A DNA stretch of 64,000 nucleotides, taken from contig NC_133497.1 in the NCBI RefSeq assembly GCF_025370935.1, positions 2,504,257 to 2,568,256 on the forward strand, given 5' to 3'. Below, in pieces: positions 32,121-43,548 of the stretch. Position 1 is the stretch's first letter. Every line of letters begins with the position of its first letter. The notes beneath the pieces are model-generated. The model was not told where the DNA came from. It saw only the letters and a program-made list of their open reading frames with translations, and made no database searches. The translations under genes were made by a program, and so were the position numbers. The stretch is from Choristoneura fumiferana (Eukaryota > Arthropoda > Insecta > Lepidoptera > Tortricidae).

Positions 32121-32862
32121 CAAAACACCCCACGCCGGCGTGGGTTAACTCACTAGGGCTACGAGCACCGCCCGGCACGCACGCTCGCACGTGTAGCTGT
32201 GTGATTTTCGTGAGGATATTAGAATATCTATCATGAAATAGCGTGGTGTTTCGTTTTTTGGGATGAGGAGTAGGTATGTATTTAAATTGTACAGTTTGAG
32301 CGCTGAAACACTAAACAGTATGTAAACTACATAATGTTATCTGAACATGAATTTTATTTTTTTGGAAATTCATGATAATTTCATTAATTGCAACACTAAA
32401 ATTCTTACTATTTTCTATTCTGTACATAACATTACACTAACTAACTCAATTCTTCGTCAAAAGAACAGATTGGTAATTCGCGATTTACCAATAGCAGGCG
32501 TACAAAACCTTTGAGGCAGCCGACGACGCATTCGGCACGCGACCTTGTACAATTATCCATTTTGTGACCGTCGGAGATCGTAGGCGCGTCAATTTAAAAA
32601 TGCTAGAAAACTAAGTATTTTTTTGTCCGAATTTACTCTTAAGTTATTATGTCAGTATTTTTTTTTTATTGATTTACAACCCTATCCTAAACCAAAACGT
32701 TGGTGCTGAATAATAACGACCTTCGCGCGCAGCGCTAGAGTTCAATGTTGCTTGGTGGAGCGCGGTGGTTTTGCTAATAAAAATTACGTAGGCATATAAA
32801 ATGGCGGATTTCGTTAACAGATATCCTAACCCTGCCGTCGCTTTATGTTTTTGAAATAATCA

Positions 32863-33400
32863 TGTATGTTAGGAAGAACATATTTGTGATTTTCCCACTA
32901 ACGTCGATAAGCCAAAGGCTACTAGAAACACAGGGAAGCTTAAAGTTCCATCTTACAGACTGGCTAAAACCAAAAAGTCTTTTCTGGGAAATTGCATACG
33001 TTTTTATAATAAAATTCCAAAAATATTATAAATGAAACGGATACAAAATTCAAAACTATTGTCAAGAAGACATTAATATCAAAGGCGTATTATAAAGTTA
33101 ATGATTATATCATGGACAGGGATATTTGGAAATAATTCCGATCCGCATTAGCGATCCTTCAAATAGCGAACCTACTGTGTTAAAAATAAAGTTGTGTTAA
33201 ATACTTGTGATGTATACATGTCATTTAATAATATTGTAAATCTGTTTAAAAAAATATATATATACCTCGTTGAGTTTCTTGCCGGATTCTTCTCAGCAGA
33301 GGTTTTTCCGAACCGGTGGTAGATTTTTTTGACATTCATAAGTGCTTGTTGTAGCCTAAATTGAATAAAGATATTTTGACTTTGACTTTTGACTTTGAAC
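32863..33400 (+). mobile_element. Jockey-type LINE 3' end
   Basis: Encodes a C-terminal tail SFLGNCIRFYNKIPKNIIN then a stop-broken KTLISKAYYKVNDYIMD, followed by a 3' UTR with 'cctcgttgagtttcttgccg' and a (TTTTGAC) tail. A reverse copy at 46060-46745 aligns along its length. Dead, 5'-truncated. Confidence 0.7.
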
Positions 33401-33726
33401 ATCAAAAGAGAGAACCTTCTGTATTTGTACTATTACTTATTCTGTGGCCGAGTGCAAAAGCTTCTATATATTTTGACTACGGAACCATAAAAACTCGACA
33501 TCTGATTTTCATCTTAGAAAATTAACGTCAACCCAGCTACCTATGTCAACATCTCCCCCCGTCAGCTAAGGGCAATGACACTTGACCGTAATGAATTTGC
33601 CGAGTTCTGATTAAGTGTAAATATTACATTAGAAGATATACGATTTTATTTGACTTTTATTGTGGTTGAATAAATTGGTGCGTATTTGAGTTAGGAAAAT
33701 AAGTTTCTGATTTGTTTTGATTAGGA

Positions 33727-33959
33727 CTAGCTTTTGCCCGCGGCTTCGCTCGCGCAGAATTGGTTGTAGCTGAAACCTTTTTTGATCCCACAGGATTTCA
33801 CAGGAACCGTACATTATTTCGGGATAAAAGTAGCCTTTGTTAATCCAGGGTATATATTACGCAAATCCGTTCAGTAGTTTTTGCGTGAAAGAGTAACAAA
33901 CATCCCAACATCCCAACAAACTATCATCCCTACAAATTTTCGCGTTTATAATATAAAGA
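33727..33959 (-). mobile_element. Helitron
   Basis: CTAG plus GCCCGCGGCTTCGC hairpin at the left (3' end), TCTTTATATTATAAACGCG at the right (5' end), between A and T. Confidence 0.75.
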
Positions 33960-34096
33960 TAAGAAGTAAGATTGACTAAAAAAATACCGATGCTTCTTTT
34001 TGTATGGAAAAGTCAATTATTGGAAAGCAATTCCGATATTTTTTATGTACTTTTCATAGTTTATGTTAGTTAGTTAGTTGTATGGAGTGTCAGCTA

Positions 34097-34206
34097 CTAC
34101 AAGGCTACTACGAAATTCGAAAATCGAAGTTCGTATCATATTATATAAACGTTGACAGGACAGTACGACACGAACTTCGATTTTCGTATTTCGTAGTCGC
34201 CCTGCA
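34097..34206. mobile_element. Palindromic MITE (AATTCGAAAAT family)
   Basis: CTACTACGAAATTCGAAAAT against CGTATTTCGTAGTCGCC forms long complementary arms; complete copy. Confidence 0.7.
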
Positions 34207-34896
34207 AGTAACTAAAAAAAAAACAATTTTTTTTTGCAAATATCAACGTGTGACACATATTTCGGTGTGGCGGGAAGATTAATCTTTTTTCCGTTTCGGG
34301 CCAAAGTTACCCCCTGTAGGTCTTAAGTACGTAAGTAAGGAGTAGTGTAGGAGTAAAGAAGTAAGTAAGTAGGTAAGTAGTCGATGTTACTAATGCAAGT
34401 ACAGTCAGAAAAAAAGCTTGTATAATAAATTATTTTTTTAACAAAAACTTACTTTTTAATAATTTAATATTAGCATAAAATTGAAAAGTATAAAAATTAA
34501 TAAAATACGGTTTAATTTTAATCTAAGCAACATTTTGTTCTTTGCGATGAATATTTGCCAATTCCCATGGTACTTAGTAAGAATGACAAATTAACGGAAA
34601 CTTAATCGTTTCTTAAGGGTGGGGTTAATCATTCATTAATTAGGTATCTGAACGCCTTAATTACACCTATTAACGTTTATCACTCGCTAAGTGTCGTTGC
34701 CCCACTGTAGGGCTGTCTCGCACGATATAAAAACATCGCTCAATGAGGGGTGACCCTAGCCTTTCGTTAATTTGATCGCTGTTTACTTATATAGAGTTGT
34801 TACAACTTCTGAATATACCGTGGACTCTGACCATGGGTCTTTCGAGGCAAGATTCGATTCTACGCGCATAAAGGTCTCTACCTAACTACTACACCA

Positions 34897-35173
34897 GCAG
34901 GTGGTAGGACCTTGTGCAAGGTCCGCCCGGATTGCTACCACCATCTTGCTCGCTAATCTTGCCGTGATGCAGCAGTGCTTGCATTGTTGTGTTTCGGCGT
35001 GGAGAGTAAGACAGCCGGTGAAATTACTGGCACGTGAGGTATCCCATCTTAGGCCTCTAGGTTGGCAACGCGTCTGCAATACCCCTGGTGTTGCAGATGT
35101 TTATGGGCGGTGGTGATCTCTTACCATCAGGAGACCCACTTGCTCTTTTGCCATCCAGTCGTATAAAAAAAAA
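34897..35173 (+). mobile_element. SINE-like element, family P
   Basis: Complete, GCAGGTGGTAGGACC to A10 tail. Confidence 0.78.
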
Positions 35174-35179
35174 ACCGTA

Positions 35180-35930
35180 TACCATGACCGTAAAGGCTGA
35201 CCAGAATTATAAAAACCTGGCCATATTGAGGAAAACCAATAGAACTAATTTCTTGCACTGGTAACACTGAATTCAAATGTCATCTGTCTATTGCTGTCAA
35301 AGTTTAACGTTGTTTGCGCGTGGTATTTTGTGTTTTTGTGCGTTATTATGCCGAAGATTAATAGCTTTGGAAGGAAAATAATTCACAATGAATAAAAGTA
35401 TTTGTCGTAAATATTCCTTTAAATAACATCACCGACTCCGTTGTAAATACCACTGATAGGTATCGTATAGGTATAGTAAGTGTAAAGAATGTTGCAATGT
35501 AAAACGTAGAAGTGCTGCCCTCGCGTCAGGTTTTTTATATTCCTGGTCCGCCTCTAATAGAAACGTGTTAGGCAAAAATAATATATATATTCTTCGTATT
35601 GAATGACCACTAATACGTTTCTTAACTAATTTTATTAGATTTTTTTAGGACACTAGTCCATTTAATGATAGATAAATAGATTAGATACTATAGATAGATA
35701 GATAAAAAGATCGTGGAAGCGTGCGTGGAAGAAGAATAAACTAAGTATATTTTCTCAAAAATGACCGTAAAAGTTGACATTATTGTTTACATATCAGAAG
35801 GTGAAGTGCATAGTTTATGGTCAGCGAAAAATTAAAAAGTTAAAACGATTGCAGGCGCGCTAGCTCGACAATAATGAATTAGCGCGCCTGCAATCAGTCA
35901 CATTTTTTTTAAAGTTAAAAAGGCCATGGC
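35180..35930. other. Repeat-like intronic DNA with a perfect hairpin
   Basis: 35847-35862 (GATTGCAGGCGCGCTA) and 35880-35895 are perfect 16-bp complements around a 17-base loop. The surrounding 'accagaattataaaaacc' text looks like an interspersed element, but I found no second copy here. Confidence 0.5.
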
Positions 35931-36211
35931 AATATTGGCACAAGTCGTATACATACAGCCAAGTCTAATGGCCGGTATCAGATATTTTGTTGGGACTCCG
36001 GACTTTTTCTATTGGGTCTGAAAATAGCTTGTGGTGTTTTCGGTGGAAAAATACACCTGCAGTTTATTTTTTAATGAAAAAAGGCGGGAAAAGCATAAGA
36101 AAAAATATTGGAATAAATTAAATTTTACAATATATTTTGAGAAAAAGTTTATTCTATTTCAAAATTATTCACCATTTTTGAGAAAAGCTTTATATTAGTC
36201 TCGGCTGGAAT

Positions 36212-36290
36212 AGCAATTGCTGGCTTCGTATTAGTTAAACGGACTCGCAAGCTCGTCCGTTTAATACTCATACTCAGCCAGCAATTGCCT
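36212..36290. repeat. Long imperfect hairpin
   Basis: GCAATTGCTGGCTTCGTATT and AGTTAAACGGAC at the left are matched by GTCCGTTTAATACTC and CAGCCAGCAATTGC at the right around TCGCAAGCTC. Roughly 32-bp arms with a short insertion. Confidence 0.65.
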
Positions 36291-36597
36291 ACTTCCAGGC
36301 CACGACAATAATCTACTATTGTATTTGTAAGACTGCAAACATTCACACACCCAAATTTTGGAGTGGCAGTAACAGCTCTATATAGATATTAATCATACTG
36401 TATACACTTCGGCGGGTACAATCGCAATTTTTTAAATTATAACCGTGCATGTTTACTAGCATTTAGTCGCGTTAGCACGTGCATTAAGTAGATTACTACA
36501 CCCTTAAAAGGTTTTGTTTAACTTAATTATCACAGTTACAAGTTAGTTTTAGTAGGTGTATAAATGTTATTTTCAAGTAAAAAGCTTATATTAAATG

Positions 36598-36800
36598 AGT
36601 TGCGCTTTTACGTTATCGGGTTTTTGCTCAGCCGGGTTTTTACTTGGTCGAGTTCTTAACTAGGTGGGTTTTCGCCTAGTCGGGTTTTATCTAGTCGGTT
36701 TTTATCTAGTCGGGTTTTATCTAGTCGGGTTTTTATCTAATTTGAGTTTTCCGCAGTCGGGTTTTCAACTAGTCGGGTTTTATCTAATCGGACTTTTGCC
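36598..36800. repeat. TCGGGTTTTTA minisatellite, block 1
   Basis: Irregular 15-17-bp units of the type CTAGTCGGGTTTTTAT. Ends against a decayed copy of a PLC epsilon exon end (36800-36845). Confidence 0.8.
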
Positions 36801-36845
36801 TACCTTAGCTCCCTAAGAAAAGCTTCAAAAAAAAGGCAGTACCGG
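36800..36845 (-). pseudogene. Decayed copy of a PLC epsilon exon 3' end with its donor
   Basis: TACCTTAGCTCCCTAAGAAA is identical to 37602-37621, the last bases of the RasGEF exon plus the donor (GTA on the - strand). The next 25 bases are diverged but alignable down to CCGG. Both copies are preceded by the same minisatellite, so this is a local duplication. Confidence 0.65.
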
Positions 36846-37003
36846 TAGTAGTAGTAGCTTCACCAACCTCAGTTTTGACGCAGTTGCGTTTGATAGCTTT
36901 CCGGATTATTAAGTCTTCAAAATTATCAGGTTTATATAGTCGGTTTCATATTATATTAATTATAATAAATTCATGAATAATATATATTATGCTGAGTTTA
37001 ACA

Positions 37004-37426
37004 CAATGAGGGCTATCGTTTTTTGTCTCACTAGATGGCGCACTGTTGCGTGAGGTTTTTAAGTGTGGCTTTCAGAGTCTGTTATTACGGGCGTTAAAAC
37101 AAGTTTAGATTAAAATCATATTTAAAACACCTTAAAACCGTACATAAAAATATCCAGCAACCACAGTGTTGCTTAGTCCCGTTTTATTCCAAAAAGGGAG
37201 GACAAAAGTTTTCCAAAAGACAAAACTGTCTCAAAACACAGACATTCATTGCCCCGTAACGCATAATTGCCATAATTAATTTCAGGTAATGCAAAATATT
37301 CACAAAAAAATCTAATTATAAATAAACCCGCGTAGCTCACCCAAGAACTATGAGATTTGACATTTCGGAGACCTCACGCTACACTAGCGCCTCTAGCGGC
37401 TAATTCATTCGCGATAGCCCTCATTG
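37004..37426. mobile_element. MITE with CAATGAGGGCTATCG ends
   Basis: CAATGAGGGCTATCG at the left, CGATAGCCCTCATTG at the right. It contains 'tctcactagatggcgcactg' and 'cactagcgcctctagcgg'. Also at 47126-47553 and 58145-59184. Non-coding. Confidence 0.8.
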
Positions 37427-37435
37427 GTTTACTTA

Positions 37436-37600
37436 GTCGAGTTTTTACCTAATCGGGTTTTGCCTACTCGGTTTTTATCTATTCGGGATTTTTCCTAGTA
37501 GTTTTTGCCTAGTTACCTTAGCTCTAAATTTTTACCTAAGGTTTTTAACTAATCGGGTTTTTGCCTATGCGGGTTTTTTCCTAGTCGAGTTTTTGCCTAG
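37436..37600. repeat. TCGGGTTTTTA minisatellite, block 2
   Basis: Same units as 36598-36800, running right up to the donor of the RasGEF exon at 37604. Confidence 0.8.
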
Positions 37601-37604
37601 TTAC

Positions 37605-37778
37605 CTTAGCTCCCTAAGAAAGGCCCCAAAGAAGGGCACGAGCCGGCACTCGGGCATCGCCAGCGCCCGCCCCAGCGCCCGCTCGTACTCCGCCGATAGC
37701 AGCGCCGCTGACAGGAAGTCCAGGGCCGGCAGAGGCTCGTCGGAGACATTCGGCCAGAACGACTTTAGTTTTGTTGAT
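37605..37778 (-). CDS. PLCE1: PLC epsilon exon: RasGEF domain
   Basis: Acceptor TTTTGTTACAG; donor CTAAG|GTAACT. Encodes STKLKSFWPNVSDEPLPAL then DFLSAALLSAEYERALGRAL and AMPECRLVPFFGAFLRELR. C-VPFFG-FL-EL is the catalytic-helix neighbourhood of Ras exchange factors. GC-rich unlike its surroundings. One base at start, two at end. Confidence 0.92.
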
Positions 37779-37839
37779 CTGTAACAAAAGAAAAGGTCAC
37801 GATGATGGTTCGATTTCATAACCAAGCGATTAGCTCGTT

Positions 37840-37955
37840 GAAGTGGCAAGGGCAGGCCGTAGCACGGAGAACAGAGGCCATTGGGACCGAAAAGTTCTCG
37901 AACGGAGATCGCGGATCGGTAAGCGTAGGACGTCCACCAACGAGATAGATTATGC
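37840..37955 (+). mobile_element. RTE-type LINE coding remnant
   Basis: Codons give LKWQGQAVARRTEAIGTEKF and SVGRPPTR, the C-terminal end of RTE reverse transcriptases (KWQWAGH..RRTD..W..KV..W...GRPPTRW). Followed by a family C SINE at 38094-38240. Confidence 0.65.
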
Positions 37956-38240
37956 CCTGGTCACAGAATATATAATAGTACTGACATACAGAATGGACAC
38001 GTTCCGCCCCGCACCGGTTCGAGTTACCCCACCCCTCAAGCGCAGATTGCAGGAAAACCGCAGGAAGCAGTCGGGCGCGCAACGCGATGTGTGTACGGTT
38101 CGATTCCCAGCGCTGGTCTCTATTTCTGGGTTTTTTCGGTGCATTCATGTTTCAGTTTGCATTTTCGTTGGATTTCACGGGATGATCGCAAAAGTAACAA
38201 ATTTGGATTTGAAATAAAAGATACAAAAAGACTCCAAAAA

Positions 38241-40050
38241 CAAATCTTAATTATTGGCGTAGGTATGAAAAGGATCAAAGTTTTTGGGTGGGTTGGTAGC
38301 AGGCTTGATGCGTATAGCCAAGAGATGCGGGTCTGAGATGCGGGTCACATGTTAGTTTTTTTTTTTTGACTCCACGATACTCTATGTGAGAGGCCCATAT
38401 CAAACCACTAGGCCACTGCAGCAGGAACATAGTAAATTACAGTAAATATACACTTTTCACTTCTCATGCTCGTAAAGTTCGTTGTTTATGCTGGATCTAG
38501 GCGACATAAAATGATTTATGCTCTAGTGCATAAAGTAATATCTTCGTCTAAGACCAAGGTAAGGTCTCAACAGCCACAAACGAAAAAGTTTCTACATATT
38601 TTTTTAATAATTTTTAAATTAATTAGGAATCAATTAAAATAAATCATTAAAACTAAAAATATATAATTATACAGAAATGCATGAAAAATAATAGGTACAG
38701 TAAAAATAAAACATACAGTAAGTGAAAAAATTAATCCACTGTTGCTATTTCATTTCCTCGCAATCGAAGTGAAAAGCAGTGTAAAACTCAAACATTAAAC
38801 CCATATTAACACCTCGGGTGAAATGGCTCGTTTTATGCTCTTGTTGTACAATCTACTATTGTATGTGTCAGAAATCATACAATAACAAATCAAATTATAG
38901 AAACGGCTCCGATGGCTGTTGTAATCTGTTTATGAAGCAATTTCGGTACCCGACTGCGGTCAGAGCGATGCAATATGTTCTAGGGACGTGACTAAACGGG
39001 GTGGTTGTCGATATTCGTTCTTTATTTACCTATATATTCAAGTATATATATTTATCGAAACTAAGAATACATATTAAGAAAGAGTAACCATGAATAAAAC
39101 TTAACAAATAACTAAATAGGTGCCTCACTTAAAAACTTAATATCTACTAATACTTCCTGTATTTGTATAAATTTAATAGCAACATTCAACACAATAAGAC
39201 TGCCAAATTGTTTCACCGAACAACAGCCGCCATATTTTAAATTTAAAAATGCCTTCCATTTGACATTGGCAAAATCGTTCTGCCGCAGAGACCCATAAAA
39301 AAAACTTGCCTTAAAATTGTGTACATGTTTCCAGCCAGCCATAAGCATTAAAGAGGTCATTTACAAAAAAGACTGTCTTCATATTTCCAGCCAGCAATAA
39401 TAAAACTGGCAAAGGGTCTTCGAACATTCCTGCCACACAGACAGATAAAAAAAAAACTAAAAATACTGTACACAATATTTCCAGCCAGTAAAAATAATAA
39501 ATTGCCAACGGGTCCTCGAACAGCCTTGTACTTCGCGAATATGTCACTCCAAATTAATAAAAACCGCTATAAACACGTTTAACATTCAACAATTTAAATT
39601 AATGGCTTTCGCCGTAAACGCGCCGTCTGCTGGAGACAATTGAAGGCAATAAAGGGTAGAGAGAGTCTGGTCTGGCTCTATACTACGATGTGCAAAATTC
39701 GAACTTCGTATCTTGCCGTCCCGCTGGCGCTGATATAATTTAATACGAGAGTGAGTGGGACGGTACGATATGAGCTTCGATTTAGGAATTTCGTAGTAGC
39801 CCCCTATTCCCCGCGTGGGTGAAACAAAGGGTGTATTAGTTGAGCGGAAATTATTTAGATAACACTGAAACGGCGATGGACAGGCTATGTGATAGCTGTT
39901 CGTTGTTTTACAGACATTTTAATAGAATTTCGTTTAACAGATTATTTTCTCAAATTATCGTTTCATAGAATAATCGATACGCAGAACACTTACTTTAAAG
40001 AAAATTAAATAATTTATTGAATAAAGCGTTACTTTGCGGATGTTAATATA
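38241..40050. other. Intron, sparsely annotated
   Basis: A SINE scrap at 38365-38425 ('aaccactaggccactgcag'), a long poly-T/A-rich stretch, three near-repeats of 'ttccagccagcaataataaa' at 39330-39500, and a palindromic MITE at 39684-39806. Nothing coding. Confidence 0.4.
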
Positions 40051-40275
40051 TTCAATGAACTAAAAACAATTACTTTGCTCACCCGCGACCTTATGATAGC
40101 TACGTCTATGCAACAAATGTATGTTCATGCAGCTCCTCCACCCCCAAACTGTAAGAACACACACAAACTCAACTATCACTACCACCACACTACGCTGACC
40201 CGTTTCGGACTCGATTGAGTTCATCCTCAGAGCAACGTAATCTTTCACCATGCTACCAGATATTAGACTAACGCA
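40050..40275 (-). mobile_element. Penelope-associated LTR-like repeat
   Basis: Reverse copy of the 45790-46050 sequence, with a hammerhead-like core at 40193-40234: CTGAGGA, stem II GAACTC/GAGTCC with one mismatch, GAAACGGGTC, stem I GCT/AGC. Confidence 0.6.
40193..40234 (-). ncRNA. Hammerhead-ribozyme-like core, diverged copy
   Basis: All core blocks are in order on the - strand: CTGAGGA (40230-40224), stem II (40222-40207), GAAAC (40206-40202), then GGGTC (40201-40197), with stem I closing at 40196-40193 and 40231-40234. Loop of stem III differs from the other copies (GG for GC). Confidence 0.5.
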
Positions 40276-40380
40276 CACACATTTGAACACACATTTCTTG
40301 AAAAGACGTACCTAGCTAATTAGCAAAGTTATTCTTTACAGCTCATTGATATGGACCTGTATGTAACACCTGATTGATTA

Positions 40381-40620
40381 GACGACCGGATGGCCAAGTG
40401 GTTAGAGAACCTGACTACGAAGCTTGAGGTCCCGGGTTCGATTCCCGTCCGAGGCAGATATTTGTATGAATAATACGAATGTTTGTTCTCGGGTCTTGGA
40501 TGTTTAATATGTATTTAAGTATGTATTTATCTATATTACTATGTTTATCCGTTGCCTACAAGCTTTGCTTAGTTTAGGTAAATTGGTGTCAGGTGTCCCA
40601 TGATATTTATTTATTTATTC
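40381..40620 (+). mobile_element. tRNA-derived SINE, family A
   Basis: Complete head: GACCGGATGGCCAAGTGG, GGTTCGATTCCC; tail TTTATTTATTTATTC. Confidence 0.8.
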
Positions 40621-40657
40621 ATTGAATAAATTACTGTATTTCTCCGTATATTTTAGT

Positions 40658-40940
40658 TTTTTTTTTTTTTTTTTTATTCGACTGGATGGCAAACGAGCAA
40701 GTGGGTCTCCTGATGGTTAGAGATTACCACCGCCCATAGACACCTGCAACACCAGGGAGATTGCAAATGCGTTGCAACCTAGAGGCCTAAGATGGGATAC
40801 CTCAAGTGCCAGTAATTTCACCGGCTGTCTTGCTCTCCACGCCGAACACAACAGTGCAAGCACTGCTGCTTCACGCAGGATTAGCGAGCAAGATGGTGGT
40901 AGTAATCCGGGCGGACCTTGCACAAGGTCCTACCACCTGC
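40658..40940 (-). mobile_element. SINE-like element, family P
   Basis: Complete reverse copy with a long poly-T (tail) at its left. Confidence 0.78.
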
Positions 40941-41725
40941 AAAAGTAGTACTTTGAACTATATTAAAATTTATCGACACTTTGCCCATCACTATGCTTTG
41001 GTACAACTGTAGTGCGGGCTGACTCAGCTGAAAACCGACGATAAAACTAAAAAGAAATATCGCAACTGCACGTGCGACGCAAAACATAAGCGATAGCGGG
41101 TATAAATAGGTATTTATAAATATTGACATGGAAGATTTGAAAATTTCAACATTTGACACTAAATAATAAAGTTCCATATTAATGGATATGGAAACGTCAC
41201 TCAATTTACAAAATGAGTCATATAGAAGAAAAGTCATCAACATTCAACTGAAAAGCGTATAGAAGTATTTTTTATTAACACTTCATACAGCGTGTTCTAA
41301 AGTAAGTTGCTAGAGTAATAATTTTTTTGTTATAAAGTTTTTATTTTATACTTTTTTCCCACCCTTGAGTTATTTTTTTTTTCCAAATTCATATAATACC
41401 AACTGCAAGGTATACTCTATCCAATAAAAAAAAAATGAAATTCGGACTACTCTGTAAAAAGTTATGTCTGGTCATGCATTATAATCAGTGACTGAATAAT
41501 CAATCATCCCCTGTTTTCCTACCCTTAGGGTAGAAATATTTTTCCAAATTTAAATGGGACCAACCTCGGTCAATAAATTTCAAAACGACTGTCTGTCTAA
41601 CTGTCATGCAAAATATTCTGTAAAGTACTGTTCTACTCCTTCTGTTCTCTCTGCTGTTCTGTAACTGTTAACTACTGTTATCTATTCTAACCCTCCTCCT
41701 TTCCTGCGAGTAAGTCCTTTTTTGT

Positions 41726-41990
41726 TTATAAATAAATAAATAAATAAATATCATGGGACACTTGACACCAATTGACCTAGTCCCAAACTAAGCAAAGCTT
41801 GTACTATGGACACTAGGCAACGGATAAACATACGTATATAGATAAAATACATACTTAAATACATATTAAACATCCAAGACCCGAGAACAAACATTCGTAT
41901 TATTCATACAAATATCTGCCCCGGCCGGGATTCGAACCCGGGACCTTAAGCTTCGTAGTCAGGTTCTCTAACCACTCGGCCATCCGGTCG
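41726..41990 (-). mobile_element. tRNA-derived SINE, family A
   Basis: Complete; ends in the complement of GACCGGATGGCC at 41978-41989. Confidence 0.8.
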
Positions 41991-42335
41991 TCAAAACGTT
42001 TATAAAATATAAAGTTTAAAAATACTAAGTGTATTTATTTGTATTTTTTTTCTGCCGACCATACATTGCCACGAAGTTTGAACGTTGATACCGATGTTTA
42101 CTATGAGCAAGTTTTCAGTTGTTTTTTGAGCAAAACATATAAAGCAAACTAGTAAAAACTAATAAAATGATCAAGTTGTACTTGGGCGACCGAACTTCGC
42201 TCAAACTTGAAAACACCCTTTTTCCCAGAAATGAGACAAAGAAAACCCCGACATGGCAAATATAATAGAAATCGTTAGAACCGTTTCCGAGATTCCCGAA
42301 ATATATGAATATACGAGAATTGCTCGTTGAAAGGT

Positions 42336-42490
42336 GTAAGGTTAAAACTACCTGCAAAAACCTGCGAAACAATTCAATGGCGTGTGTGAAATTCTCAATC
42401 CACACTGCGCCCGCATGGGAACTACAATCCAAGCCCCTCGAATCTGCGAGGAGGCCTGTGCCCAGCAGTGGGACGTATATAGGCTGGGAA
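42336..42490 (+). mobile_element. SINE family B, 3' half
   Basis: 'gcgaaacaattcaatggcgt' to 'gtgcccagcagtgggacgta'; the tRNA-like head is lost. Followed by the 42535-42780 repeat. Confidence 0.65.
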
Positions 42491-43084
42491 GATTACGTGG
42501 ATAAGTTTTTGTTAAGAAAATAATTTTTAATACAAGCTTTTTTGCTGATTGTATGTGCATTGTCATCCAAACTACATTTTCGTACCAAATTTTAAGTCGA
42601 TGCTATTAACCGTTGAGGAGTTCCGTCGTGCGGAGACGATCCTAGCCGGACCACCAGGATGTCACTACCAGTTTATTGTATTGTCACCAGATTTACATAA
42701 CCAAATTTCAAGTCAATCCGACTACTGGAAGCGGGTCAAATTCAACTTGCAAGATTTGACGCGCACATACATACATTACATAAATAAATTGCAAGTTAAC
42801 TACAGGCTTGTAAAAATCGCTTCGCTCTTGTTCCTTGCTTCTCTTAACACACAATTTACCGACTGCTTTTTTTTATTTACACAGTTAACTTGGAAATTTT
42901 CAGTGGACAATTTTTTGATATTTTTTGCGCTGCTTTGTGGCTTTTTTATGTAGCAATTTGCTATGTTTTATGTTTCCGTCTGCGAAGTCTTGAAGTGATT
43001 TCTATTCTATTCGTCTTATTTAGGAAGTGGTATATTCTTGGGCGGTGAATATATCCCTCCTGCTCATTTGCTTACCACTCATAT

Positions 43085-43548
43085 TAAAAAAACCGGCCAA
43101 GAGCAAAAAGGGGGGGGGGGGACGCACGATTTTAATTAAAATTTATTATTATTATTTATTTAATAGACACACCAACCACTTAAAATACTACAAATAACAG
43201 GCATGCAACAACATTTGCACTTTAAAGTTGAATATTTTGCAAACAAATCACTGAATCGAAAAATCGTTTAAGCAACTCCCTAATGATTTTGAAAGACCTA
43301 TCCAAAGATACCCCACACGATAAGATTGGAAGAGAAAAAAAAACCCCCCCTTTATGCCTATGGGAGGTACTCTAAAAAAATTTTTTTTTTATTAAACCAT
43401 TTTGTCGGCATAGTTTACATATATATTCGTGCAAAATTACAGCCTTTCTAGCATTGATAGTCTCTGAGCAAAGCCGGGGACGGACAGACAGACAGACATG
43501 GCGAAACTATAAGGGTTCCGTTTTTGCCATTATGGCTACGGAACCCTA
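43085..43548 (+). mobile_element. Interspersed element ACCGGCCAAGAG...GGAACCCTA
   Basis: Starts AAAAAACCGGCCAAGAGC and ends GGCTACGGAACCCTAAA, with GGGGGGGGGACGCACG and GACAGACAGACATGGCGAAAC inside. A common lepidopteran repeat; see the interrupted copies at 55448-57173. Confidence 0.65.

Larger units (their letters stand above)
9627..37778 (-). other. PLCE1: Phospholipase C epsilon gene, central part (17 exons)
   Basis: PLC epsilon hydrolyses PtdIns(4,5)P2 to IP3 and diacylglycerol at membranes, is activated by Ras/Rap/Rho GTPases, and is also a guanine-nucleotide exchange factor. Seventeen exons read in - orientation with matching phases at every junction. Order: RasGEF (CDC25-like) region in exons 37605-27077, ending with ARNNTPVFGDYLR; a low-complexity Gln/Pro exon; PH-like region starting MHHGTVCVVGEAEWGG; linker exons to the AIR|VFGG junction; EF-hand exons from FWENLKHLRTG through CLSFEGFVRFLTDKDNYAF; then the X domain start SSHNTYLTGHQLKGESSVE, with the catalytic His and calcium-ligand Asn of SSHNTYL. 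The rest of X, Y, C2 and RA domains are not in the window right of the gap. Drosophila, as I recall, lacks this class, but Lepidoptera and C. elegans (plc-1) have it. Confidence 0.92.

Noticed and set aside
37843..38217. 124-codon + frame
   Set aside because: RTE reverse transcriptase remnant fused to unrelated DNA and a SINE; not a gene.
42549..42953. 134-codon + frame
   Set aside because: Starts in an interspersed repeat shared with 20850-21140 and runs into AT-rich DNA; no protein features.
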